A DNA stretch of 33,922 bases from Ophiothrix spiculata. Taxonomy: Eukaryota; Echinodermata; Ophiuroidea; Amphilepidida; Ophiotrichidae. A program made the translations under genes and the position numbers. The stretch lies in the NCBI GenBank assembly GCA_000969725.1, contig JXSR01S067936.1; one strand, 5' to 3'. This document shows positions 8,811 to 17,929 of the stretch, piece by piece; position 1 is the stretch's first letter; each line of letters starts with the position of its first letter. The notes under the pieces were generated by a model. The model saw only the letters and a program-made list of their open reading frames with translations. It searched no databases and was not told the DNA's origin.

Positions 8811-9800
8811 TAACTTGACAGACATGTTAAAAAGTTGAAATGACCAGAAGGCGACTTTACGGCTGGTTTAAGCTTGAATGGCACATATGTCACTATGGGT
8901 AATGGCTTACATTTAAGAATGACATTTGTTGGTTGCCAGTGACGTGGGTACGCGTGGTGTCTAGACAACAAAGTAGTTACTAATCTCTAAATTGTATTAG
9001 AAGCAAACTCATTAGAGTTTTAACTGCATGTTTAACGAAATATATTGACAGAGACTCCGACCTGGTAAACTTGCAATATTTCTGCAACCATAAATACGCC
9101 ACTTGTGTATTGGGTTTTTGGACGAAGATTATACAATTTTGTAATATCTTACATTTTGATTTCAAAAAAAGCAGTAATGGGACTCGATATTTAATTTCAA
9201 TATGATTCCCATTATTTATGAGCGACACTGCATAACACTACACTACTGAGGAATGACCTGCCGATTATCGGATATTTTACAGTTGTTTGTATTATTTTTG
9301 ACATGTTGTCACTGTATTTTTTGCATATGTGGAAGAAATATATTGTTATCTGTTATCTGTTATAACTTGACAGACTTTACGTCTGGTTTAAGCTGGAATG
9401 ACAAATATAGGACATGTCACTATGGGTAATGGCTTACGTTTAAGAATGAAATTTGTTGGTTGCCAGTGACGTGGTGTCTAGACAACAAAGTAGTGACTGA
9501 TCTCTAAATTGTATTAAAATCAAACTAACGAGGGTTTTAACTGCATGTTTAACGGTAACATATTGACAGACTACGACCTGGTAAGCTCGCAATATTTCTG
9601 CAACCATAAATACGCCACCTGAGTGTATTGATTTTTGGACGAAGATTATAACTAGTTTTTACAATTTTGTAAACTCTTACATTTTCATTTCATAAAAAGA
9701 AGTAATGGGACTCGAACCCTTTACATATGATTCCCATTATTTATGAGCAACACTGCATAACACTAGACTGCTGAGGGATGACCTGTCGGGTATCGCATTT
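8811..9800. repeat. tandem duplication, two units of about 0.45-0.5 kb
   Basis: Unit one (about 8811-9275) and unit two (about 9361-9800) share TAACTTGACAGAC, GGTTTAAGCT, CACTATGGGTAATGGCTTAC, a TTTGTTGGTTGCCAGTGACGTG block, GTGTCTAGACAACAAAGTAG, TTTCTGCAACCATAAATACG and GATTCCCATTATTTATGAGC. The offset is about 527 bases in the middle. Divergence is mostly point changes and small indels. Unit two keeps a Pol III B-box-like site that is decayed in unit one. Confidence 0.88.
9704..9790 (-). repeat. tRNA-like (SINE head) remnant with intact B box
   Basis: On the minus strand, GGGTTCGAGTCCC (9707-9719) contains a perfect match to the Pol III B-box consensus GGTTCGANNCC. About 40 bases upstream lies CTCAGCAGTCTAGTG, resembling the D-arm region of tRNA-derived SINEs. 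The spacing fits a stretched tRNA-like head, but no full cloverleaf can be drawn. The equivalent site in the other duplication unit (near 9180) has lost the box. Confidence 0.45.
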
Positions 9801-10514
9801 TAATTCTTTATCAGTTTAATTAGAATTCGATGATATGGTTGTTTCCCGTTATGTTTGCAATACATAATTTGGTCGTTGCTTCTGTTGTCACAGTTTGAGT
9901 TTAATCTGAGTGGAATTGCTTAATTGTATCGTATAGCATTATACATTAGACATTCACTTTGGATACCTCCTCGTGCTATTACCATACACATACGGAGCTA
10001 CAGTGTCTAGTAGCTCAGCACACTTACGCTCTATTGCGCATCAAAACTGTGAATGCGCATTTTGTTTTTTAACGAAGTCACCGATGATGTTACCTCATTA
10101 TCTAGGTCAAGTATGGTTCATGCAATGAATCAATGATAAGCACCGGTCATGCGGAAACAAATACCCACTGTCCTGGTTTGAGTGAGACTTTAGTGTTCAA
10201 TTAATTGGCCATGGTATACTAAAATCTACATAGTTAATAGCAAGCGTTCATTCATACTGAGTAAAGATCAAATGGGACCGAACAAGGATAAATGATTTAA
10301 AAGGGGAGCCTATGCCAAAATAAGCAAAACTTGTATCTAATTATCATTACAAAACCATCGAGAAAAAAAAAATGCAAATTAAGCTAGGCTAGCTTAGCTA
10401 GCCAAAATTGTTGTCAACATCTTGGTCTAAGCAGCAATTATTATATATTTTTTTTATGTCGGTGTTAAAATTATGAGAAATTAATACTTAGTTCACAAGT
10501 TAAAATGTGCGCAA
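9801..10514. other. stretch without recognised features
   Basis: Mostly AT-rich. Holds a 17-base palindrome with a one-base centre, GGCTAGCT-T-AGCTAGCC, at 10387-10403. No gene or repeat identified. Confidence 0.45.
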
Positions 10515-10556
10515 ATCTTTATTCTTTCTTTTGCTGGAACCAAGACTTGGAAAAAA

Positions 10557-10627
10557 GCCTGGACCAGGACTTGAACCTGGGAACTCCCGTTTGCCAGACG
10601 GACGCTCTACTACTGAGTTAACGAGAC
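10557..10627 (-). tRNA. tRNA-like sequence, anticodon GGC position; likely pseudogene or SINE head
   Basis: A 71-base cloverleaf can be drawn. The acceptor stem pairs at five of seven positions. The D stem ACTC/GAGC has one mismatch. The anticodon stem TCCGT/ACGGG is complete with one G-T pair, and its loop CTGGCAA puts GGC at positions 34-36. The T stem CCAGG/CCTGG is perfect, around loop TTCAAGT. It is followed at once by TTTTTT, a Pol III terminator. Against a working gene: two acceptor mismatches, an anticodon (alanine, GGC) normally absent from animals, and a related copy in an inverted pair. A tRNA-derived SINE head is the likeliest reading. Confidence 0.4.
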
Positions 10628-10755
10628 CCGATATCATCGAAGCGTTAGATATTAACCTATAGGCTTTCAGTTCAAATTCATGTTTTTCTTCACTTCTAAT
10701 GCTTCTCTTTAGCGAGGAGCATGAGAAGTGAAAAGAAACACTGCGATAGCATCGG

Positions 10756-10826
10756 GTCTCGTTAGCTCAGTGGTAGAGTGTCCGGGTGGCAATCGGGAGG
10801 TCTCAGGTTCAAATCCTATCAAGTAT
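10756..10826 (+). tRNA. tRNA-like sequence, decayed; SINE head
   Basis: This begins GTCTCGTTAGCTCAGTGG, a near-consensus A box. The anticodon stem is weak, with the same GGCAA loop end as its minus-strand partner. GGTTCAAATCC (10807-10817) fits the B box GGTTCRANNCC. The T stem and acceptor stem do not pair well, and no T run follows within 30 bases. Most likely a SINE promoter region, not a tRNA gene. Confidence 0.35.
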
Positions 10827-10859
10827 TGGCTCACTCGAGGGAAAGAATAAACGGGTGTT

Positions 10860-11495
10860 AAAGGCACTGTTAACCCCTCATTTTCAGAAATACATTATGT
10901 TTTGTAACTCAGCTACCGATAATTAAATCCATATAAAATATACATTTCCATATGTGGATTTTCATGTAAAAGACAATGGTAAGGTCAGTTTTGGACCAAA
11001 AAAACCCTTGTTCTTGGAGCATTATATTTACAAAGAACCTAACTAAAATTTTGCAAAAATAATGCTTTTTTAGAATTTAGAAACACATGTCTAGGAACGC
11101 ATTTATCAATTTTTTGATTTTTACTTACTTTTTGAAATATTGCCAAAAATAAATCCAAAATTGATTGAATTTATGCCTATTTTTGGCGTGCTTGCACTTA
11201 ATACTTTCAAATTCAAATCAGAGTACGGGGTTTTTTTCCTCCCCCCCCCCCTAATATTACAAATCGGTCTCAGTGTTTGTACTCGTTCACATAATGGCAT
11301 TATAATAACAACAATCAATGGTACCTTCAATAGTTCTGAGTATTGACGAGCAAGTGGTATGTTCAGAAACCATTTCAACATCAACATATCAAGCAAATGT
11401 GATAACTACGCTAATCCTAGAGAGATGGTTAACACCTCTCTGGCAAATTCTCACTAAAAAGCATTCACTTGAATAAGAATTATAATGAATAATAA
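10860..11495. other. AT-rich stretch without recognised features
   Basis: Contains a run of about 12 C at 11240-11251. Otherwise only low-complexity sequence and chance frames. Confidence 0.45.
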
Positions 11496-11902
11496 CGAAC
11501 GCCGTGCAAACGCCGTGCGGCAACCATATGCCGGTATTTGCAAGGCATTCATTGGTGATCAATCTTGGACATGACAATTGGCCAGGCTGCGAACTTAAGA
11601 ACTGGTTTTCATCGCACGATGTTCTTGGGGCGTTCGTACGACGTTCGTATGAAACGGTCAAAACAACTGTTAACAGATTGTTCGTACGGCGTTTGCGACC
11701 AGTCGTAAGTGTAACTGTTGATCTGTTTTTAAAACAAAGCTCATAATCGTCAAGAGAAAAAACGTCTAATAACATTGCCTTGAAAAGAAATTTCATAAAA
11801 CTGAACTTTTGTCAGATATTTGTTCAAAAACATACCAATTCCTGCGAACGCCGTACAAACGCCGTACGGACCTCGTTCATAAAAGATTCGTACGAATCTT
11901 TT
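11496..11902. repeat. GCCGTACG-rich repeat cluster with direct and inverted copies
   Basis: A 25-base motif beginning CGAACGCCGTGCAAACGCC occurs at 11496-11520 and again at 11845-11869 with two G-to-A changes. Inverted relatives, TTCGTACGGCGTTTGCGACC (11681-11700) and GCGTTCGTACGACGTTCGTA (about 11630-11649), lie between. A perfect 22-base palindrome centred on TCGTACGA spans 11881-11902. The CpG-rich words stand out against AT-rich surroundings. A 135-codon minus-strand frame crosses part of this cluster but shows no domain and is probably chance. Confidence 0.7.
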
Positions 11903-12418
11903 GTTCGCATGAACATTGTGACCGTAGCTTTAAAGGAATCCAATGGATACTTGTAAATGTCAACAACGTCTTGACATCTTAAGTGAAATGTACTTGGAGA
12001 AAAAATAACACGATTACTAGTTTCAGTTTTGTTTTATGAGCTCTGAGGAGATGTATATATATCCAGAAATACTAAGTCTAGGTCAAAAGTACTAGGTCTA
12101 CCTTGAATTCAATCTAATTGAATGACTCCCAACACTAATTTCAAGTTCTATTCTATTTCCAATTCTATCAAGCAGGTTCTATGCTTTCAACATTTTCCGC
12201 TTCCCGCTTTTCAAGTTTTATTTTTAACTCTAATCCATAGCCGTGATTTTTAAAATGTCTAAAATTCTATTCAGATGACTAAGATTAAGGTCAGGATGCC
12301 CACTCCCGTTGCATAGTTGAATATTTTTATATGCCCGAAATAAGTTTGAACGGGTTTATTTGAAACAGTATTGTATTTTTCAAGACATTTTGTTTTCTTC
12401 AAAAATGCCCTGTTGCAT
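11903..12418. other. stretch without recognised features
   Basis: AT-rich sequence with short TC-rich runs (about 12120-12240). No gene or repeat identified. Confidence 0.45.
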
Positions 12419-12662
12419 TATCTTCAACAAGAGAAGATATCGTGTGTATCCCATCATGCATTGCTTCCTGCGGGATTGTTTGTATTGGGAATCATGTGAG
12501 TAGTTAGTAATTAATGAAATGCCCATATATCAAAGTTAATTGTTGTAATCTTGCATTTTGGGCATGTTTCATCACTAACTACTCACATGACTGCCTGTAC
12601 AAAATGTCCCATACGAAGCAATGCATGATGGGATACACACAATATCTTCTCTTATCTTCAAC
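12419..12662. mobile_element. MITE with about 94-bp inverted ends and 10-bp target duplication
   Basis: The left arm 12430-12524 and right arm 12560-12652 are inverted copies. The outermost 37 bases (AGAGAAGATAT, then GTGTGTATCCCATCATGCA and TTGCTTC) differ at one position only, and CATGTGAGTAGTTAGT is shared further in. A perfect direct repeat, TATCTTCAAC, flanks the unit at 12419-12428 and 12653-12662. Established for the family: 9-10 bp target duplications with long inverted ends are the hallmark of Mutator-like elements. The inner 35 bases cannot encode anything, so the copy is non-autonomous. Confidence 0.85.
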
Positions 12663-13690
12663 TGTCATTACTACTGCCGGAATCTATACATCAATCTGAA
12701 TAAATTTGTAGTTGATTAAATACGGTGATTACGGAACGTAATATCAAATCTTGATAAACCATGTCAAACATATGTCAAGGGAAGGCAAAGGAAAACCAAG
12801 CAAACAAATTGGCATGTTTGAGAAAATAAAATGACGTCCTGTATCAATCATATTACTCCGCGGAGAATTAGGTCATAAGAAAGAACTGGACGATGTTGTC
12901 AAATGAACTCGTCAAACCCTCGCGGTGGCAAAGGGTCGGGTAGCTACTAAGATTTCTAATGACGTGTTGACATTTTAATATATGGTCATCATAGCTGTTT
13001 GGTGGGTTTTTTGTTTAATTTTTGACAAAAATTTACTGCTCAAGAAGTTTAGACACTAAATTATCTTTTATTTAGTACTGGAATTAGGTGTTGGAACTGT
13101 CAAATTTGTCAAATAAAAGGGATATGTTATAGATCTAGATCTTGTTATCTGATTGCCTACTCTGTACTTTAGTTTTTATATAGAGAGTGTCGATTTGGAA
13201 AAGTTAAATTTAATGTCTATTTCCCTCAACAAGTACAAGTAGACCAATGTTGTACCTTTTAATATAGTAGATATTGATTTTTGTTGAGATACTGTTTCCG
13301 TCTATGCTCACATAATATTGCAGTGGAACGTATTTGTAATATTTAGAGATGCGTTGGGTAAAGGCAGCTTCAGGCTACCCTCTAGAAAAAAAGCAAATAA
13401 GTCCTTATAATGTATATTCTGTATGATTGCAGATTTGTGATAAATAGGATTATAACTGATAATTATCTCTACAAGATTGTTTTTTCTTAATTCAGGACAA
13501 TGGCAGATATCTGATGACCTGTTTATTTGTTGTATTTGGCTTTTGTTTTCCCCTAAGTCTCAGTTGAAGTTAAATCTAAGGGTGTAGTGATTGTTCAATA
13601 GTTTAATTCTGCTATGAATTTCCAGTGCAGGTGGTAATTAGTTTAGTGTTTTGTTTTGTTTCAAAACGTTGATACATAATAATACGTGAT
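12663..13690. other. stretch without recognised features
   Basis: Ordinary AT-rich sequence. Only a 10-base CTCCGCGGAG palindrome near 12857 stands out. No exon, RNA gene or repeat identified. Confidence 0.45.
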
Positions 13691-13693
13691 AAT

Positions 13694-14020
13694 TTTTTTA
13701 CTGGTAAGTTCTCTTTTGATTTGTCACACTTCGTTGTGTAGCCTGGATTTGTGAGCTTGTTCAAGATAACTGGTTTTGGTCTTTATGTAATCTTCAAGCT
13801 CTTTCGAATAGGTGTCATCAAGAGCTTCTTTCGCTTCTTCAACCCTGACTTCAGACCCTCTGGTAGTTAGAAGGTTATGTGTTTCATAGGCTTTCTTCTG
13901 GTCCCTTGCATTTGACACTGCCGCATGGTGTGAGATGAGATGTGACTTCTGATTCTTTCTTGGCAGACTTCTGAGTACTACTTTTCTGGTCGCAGTTGCT
14001 AAGAGAATGATGATAAACAT
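13694..14020 (-). pseudogene. internal fragment of an RTE-type LINE, broken by a stop
   Basis: The 98-codon frame resembles the linker between the endonuclease and reverse transcriptase domains of RTE polyproteins. It shows a basic stretch RKNQKSHLIS (21-30), then the acidic, helix-forming EEAKEALDDTYSKELEDY (61-78), then KSRLHNEV (91-98). In the family a tryptophan follows here. The window has TGA instead, after which QIKRELTSKK continues the expected pattern. The first 20 or so residues may be chance. It lies opposite in direction to the RTE end at 2.3-2.9 kb and is a separate insertion. No endonuclease or catalytic motifs remain. Confidence 0.55.
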
Positions 14021-14192
14021 TATACAGAGCTTATACGGCTTCCTTATTTGCTTAACTCAACTTATTAACGGTAAAATTTATAAATTTGCTAAATTTCAGG
14101 ACATTCATGTATAGATTTCTTTATAAATGATTTACCAATTGCCTGTTTCTGAACATGATCTGCAAATAATTTAATTTAAAAACAATAAAGAG

Positions 14193-14530
14193 TGATTTTC
14201 TGATCGTAGCACTCGTTCGTCTGACCCAATTATTTGGAATTCACTATTCAAATCGCAAAAAGAATCGAAATCCGTGAAATATTTCCGTAAACAACTGAAA
14301 CAAACCCTTATATACACCTAATTTGGTAACTATTTAGATCCAACATCCTTTTGTCTCGTATGTGTTGTCTTGTGTTGAGCAAATTTGAGTTATTTGATTT
14401 TATTTTTTATATTTCCTGTAACATTTTTTGTTGTTGTTGCTCTTGTTGTTGTTTAATATTACAGGGATGGTCTGCATTCAGACCTTTTTTGTCTTTTGGT
14501 CTATTCCTCCTGTAATGTTTTTGTACGTGT
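14193..14530 (+). pseudogene. C-terminal end and 3' tail of a CR1/L2-like LINE
   Basis: The frame from 14202 to the TAA at 14319-14321 reads RSSDPIIWNSL, then FRKQLKQTL before the stop. This is the standard end of CR1/L2/Jockey-group reverse transcriptase proteins: a P-x-x-WNSLP-like motif, about 18 residues, then an F-K-x-x-LK helix and a stop. Here the usual proline after WNSL is replaced by phenylalanine. A stop (14193-14195) lies just upstream, so only 39 codons are open and the rest of the protein is missing or decayed. The 3' part includes GTTGTT repeats and GGTCTGCATTCAGACC, a small hairpin. A 5'-truncated, dead copy. Confidence 0.72.
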
Positions 14531-15465
14531 AAATATAGCTTTTGACCAAGTTTTTTATTGTCTAGTTTTTATTGAATTACCGAACAGGAAAATATGAATA
14601 GTCTATCGTAAAATACATTCAATTTTATCATAAAAGCTTATGAGCTTATGAAACTCATATTATGAACTGTCAGTTATCAAATATACAAAGCATTTCAGAA
14701 TAACTTAACCAAATTAAATACATAACTAAAACTTATTGAATCAATGAAGATCACATCAGCGCAATTTTTACCAAAGTTAGACTGTTTTACTAAATTAAAG
14801 TCCTCCTAGAAAAGTACTAATATTGATGAGTAAAACTCACTAATGAAACAATTTACTAACATTTCTATTTATGAAATATAATGACCAATGCTTATAATCG
14901 ATTTGACTTTTGTTTGTAATTTTCTGACAGACAATTATATTCCGGTTTAAAATAATTTTAAAGATTAGACAACACACATGTATGTTTGTGTGATGAAATA
15001 AAACATGTTGATATCCATCGGATCTACAATACACACCTTGTGCAAATCAGCAAATCAAGATAAGACAAAAAGTGTGATTATTATCAACAATCACATATAC
15101 AATTAAATGATTATTATCATGAAATACGACCTACTTCTAGAAACTTAAAACGAATTAGGTAGGTCAGAAGTTTACAATGTATTAGTAGATAACAGAATTA
15201 GGAGTTTATGACCTTTTGGAAACGTGACTGCTTCTAGGTTTGATGTACATGTATATCTAATAGGAGCGTTTTATCGACAACTTTAATGCCTGTGCATAGT
15301 AAACTTTTTAATGTTCTTTTCACTTTTGACAAAAGGTAAAAGTACATTTATGAACGTTAGTCGCCTGAAGCTATTTTTTTTACAGAAAAATGTTGTTTCT
15401 AGTTTAATATAATATGTGTATAATTGTTGAGAAGTATGAACAAGACAATGGACCGGAGTGCAATC
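14531..15465. other. AT-rich stretch without recognised features
   Basis: Chance frames only. A loose inverted pair of CCTACTTC and GGTAGGTC words lies at 15130-15170. No gene or repeat identified. Confidence 0.45.
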
Positions 15466-15467
15466 TT

Positions 15468-15540
15468 CTTAACGTTGAGTAAGAGTTTACTTATCTTGAC
15501 TCAACATAATGAACTACTCATGTTTACTTAACAAGAGTAA
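15468..15540. repeat. TTGAGTAA-type repeat fragment
   Basis: AACGTTGAGTAAGAGTTTAC and TTGACTCAACAT resemble the words that build the element at 31082-31297 (AACGTTGAGTAAGATG, TACTCAAC). Probably a decayed relative of that family. Confidence 0.45.
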
Positions 15541-15698
15541 AATTCATAGAGTCATATAAGATATAGCAATATTTTTCAATACTGGATAAAATAAAAGCAG
15601 TGAGAGAGGTATAGAGATCCCTTCGTGGCAAAGGCGAAAATTACAACGTGGAGTATCAATGTAAAATCAGAATAGGACTTCGTCTTTCAGTTTGGTAT

Positions 15699-15736
15699 TG
15701 TAGTCATTGTAGTCATTATAGTCATTATAGTCATTA
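15699..15736. repeat. 9-base tandem repeat TRTAGTCAT, four units
   Basis: TGTAGTCAT twice, then TATAGTCAT twice, in perfect register: a small recent minisatellite. Confidence 0.85.
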
Positions 15737-16733
15737 AACATTAGGAAATTTCGTCTAACACAATTGAAACATTAAAGGAAACAATAAACGATAGCATTTT
15801 ATTTTTATGTGACATCAGGATTAAAACTAGGTTTATGGTGGTCTGGTCTGTTTGCCTATCTAGTTATATGAATGTTGAAATGTCCTTGACAATAGTTGTC
15901 GGGAACCTACCAAAGGGATTGTGACGACTACAGACAGCTACAAACGGTATATAAACGTAAATGAACTGAAGGTTGCATTGGCCAACGACATATGAACGAA
16001 AGTTTCAACTTGCAACTGAAACCGACTGATAGCAACAATAGTATGCAGTATTGAATACGAAAAAGGTACATGTTCTTGTATTGTCGAGTGTATCATTTAT
16101 AGTGATTAAGAAGGCTGTAACGATTATTGATTTTATCCTTCAATAATCTCTGTTTTGCACTTAAGTGTCTCAACAATCAGGATCGCCTATCGAATAATCA
16201 TATTTATCTTAAAATGAGTAATCCAAACAATTTAAAAGTATATAAAATGTACAAGTCATGACGAACAATTTGCCATGTCATTCGTGTACAAGATTTCCCT
16301 TTCCTCTGTAAGACATTATACCGTGAAATATTGAATCGATCGTGTCGTTTATGTTTAACATGAATAATAATAAGTCTTACAATATTTGTAAAGCCCTATA
16401 AAAAATTGAGAATATAGACCTGGAAAAACAATTCCGTTGGTAGTCATTATCAAGTTGACACTACCAACCGCATAAATACAGACTTTGATGCCGGTGTAAT
16501 GAAATACAGCGTCCGTGTGACTGAGTTTCCTAGTTACTATTTAATTGTGCAGAACGTGCTTGTACATGTGCGATCAATAAATCAATCATTTATTGCGGCT
16601 TATTCCGTGTAGTTCAATAATAGACCCGGACTCCTGGTTATGGGGGACACTCAGTCTCATTACACCGGTCACCAAGTCACTATATTGTTGCTGTGACACG
16701 TAGTTAGCTTTACTTCCTTAACGTAGTTCCCTA
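15737..16733. other. stretch without a gene; one shared segment
   Basis: Apart from 15846-15893, which resembles 7936-7985, nothing is recognised. A nine-base stem GTTGGTAGT/ACTACCAAC occurs near 16438-16470. Confidence 0.45.
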
Positions 16734-16880
16734 ATGTCATCAAAAGTCGTTGCAAGATATCTTGCCACGTTGTTTACAATATTGGGCGTCGTCGAGAAGT
16801 CGTCATCAAACGCCAAGCCAAAGTCTAAATGGTCTAAGTTTGTTAGTAAGTCTCCGTTCCGTTCTTTAGAAAAGAGTGGT
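16734..16880 (+). CDS. doubtful small exon, 48 codons then a GTAAGT donor-like site
   Basis: I do not recognise the product. An ATG at 16734 opens a basic, serine- and lysine-rich frame, with KSSSNAKPKSKWSKF at about 22-36. At 16881 the sequence GGTGTAAGTG holds a consensus splice donor, so the frame could be the start of a spliced message. The frame then runs into a minisatellite and stops at 16934. Base composition is less AT-rich than the surroundings. There is no TATA box, no homology I can name, and no second exon in sight. Chance is at least as likely. Confidence 0.15.
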
Positions 16881-16916
16881 GTAAGTGTCTTGAAAAGAGT
16901 AGTATTTTTTACTTCC

Positions 16917-17090
16917 TCGAAGAGTGATATGTAACTTTTTCGAGTGAAAATCCGTTACTCGTAAAGAATGAAATGTCACGCTTTTCGAGTGAAAATAATT
17001 CAGTCCAAAAACGAGTGACTCGTGAAATGTGACTCTTTTCGAGTGAAAACAATTCACTCCAAAAAAGAGTGACTCTTCACTCTTTTCATT
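16917..17090. repeat. minisatellite of CTCTTTTCGAGTGAAAA units, about 60 bp
   Basis: Three imperfect units share CTTTTCGAGTGAAAA, TAATTCAGTCCAAAAA or CAATTCACTCCAAAAA, and GAGTGACTC. Each unit also carries complementary words (GAGTGAAAA against TTTTCACTC), so single strands could fold. Confidence 0.75.
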
Positions 17091-17127
17091 TAGAATGAAT
17101 TAGCTAGTTTTATTTTTTTTATTATTA

Positions 17128-17240
17128 TGTATTTATTTATTTATTTGTTTGTTTGTTTGTTTGTTTGTTTGTTTGTTTGTTTGTTTATTTATTTATTTAT
17201 TTATTTATTTTTTTATTAATTCCTTTATTTATTTATCTAT

Positions 17241-17283
<43 letters not shown>

Positions 17284-17300
17284 TTTGTTTATTTATTCGT
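17128..17300. repeat. (TTTA)n/(TTTG)n microsatellite
   Basis: A block of about eleven TTTG units (about 17144-17186) is bracketed by TTTA units on both sides. The pattern fits a TTTA array in which a TTTG variant expanded. Confidence 0.95.
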
Positions 17301-17846
17301 TATTTATTACGCATAAAGGTAATTAGTACACGCATAAGTTAAACACACAATTATTTTAGCCAGCTTTTATTATAGGTTATCGTTTGTTTTAAAATATTTT
17401 GATGTCAATAAGTCATAAAGTCATGTATGAATAATACAACACGAGACACTAGCAGTCTGTAACAAACAGCTCTGATTGAAATTTACTTCAATAAAGTTTA
17501 CGCTGATGTTTACCTAAGAGCTGCTAACATGCATTTCAATAAAAACTAAGGTCAGCATCGAAATAGCGTTAGCGTGTGGATTTTCACAATCTCTCTATAA
17601 GACCCTATTATATAGGTTATTAGGTGTGTAATATTCTAATCAGATTAAACCACTAACGTAATTCATGACTCAAAATGAATAAAGATGATGTAATAAAGGT
17701 AGGTAAAATATGAATATATATTATTCAAATAACTAGTACTAAAGTTATTCGGTGATTCCATATTGAATTGATTAACTCTTGTCATCTTTTAATACTTAAA
17801 TGTCAATGATAATGATTTGATAATGTAATTATAAGATATTGAAAAA
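17301..17846. other. AT-rich stretch without recognised features
   Basis: No gene or repeat identified. Confidence 0.45.
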
Positions 17847-17929
17847 ATGACTCGTCACTGATTGCATTGTTTCAATATTTCATAATATAATTATCAGATA
17901 CTGAAACAATGCAATCAGTTACGAGTCAT
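17847..17929. repeat. strong hairpin: 28-bp arms, 27-base loop
   Basis: The arms 17847-17874 and 17902-17929 (ATGACTCG...TTGTTTCA and its complement) pair at 27 of 28 positions. In addition, TAATTATAAGATATTGAAA just before the left arm and TAATTATCAGATACTGAAA in the loop and right arm are direct copies. The unit could therefore have arisen by a local duplication plus inversion, or be a tiny MITE. The 83-base length and stem would also fit a microRNA-type hairpin, but nothing else supports that. Confidence 0.85.

Larger units (their letters stand above)
10515..10855. repeat. inverted pair of tRNA-derived (SINE-like) sequences, head to head
   Basis: The two tRNA-like sequences described separately (10557-10627 minus, 10756-10826 plus) face away from each other. 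Similarity extends both ways. Outward, CAAGTMTTGG and GAAAGAATAAA occur beyond each 3' end. Inward, CGATGATATCGGGTCTCGTTA pairs with CGATAGCATCGGGTCTCGTTA. The centre (about 10689-10735) is itself a hairpin built on CTTCACTTCTAATGC and GCATGAGAAGTGAAAAG. The whole unit is thus an imperfect 340-bp palindrome: either two SINEs inserted head to head or one inverted duplication. Confidence 0.75.

Noticed and set aside
11389..11796. 135-codon minus-strand frame, the longest clean frame apart from the LINE
   Set aside because: It overlaps the GCCGTACG repeat, has no recognisable domain, and its length is plausible by chance in such a window.
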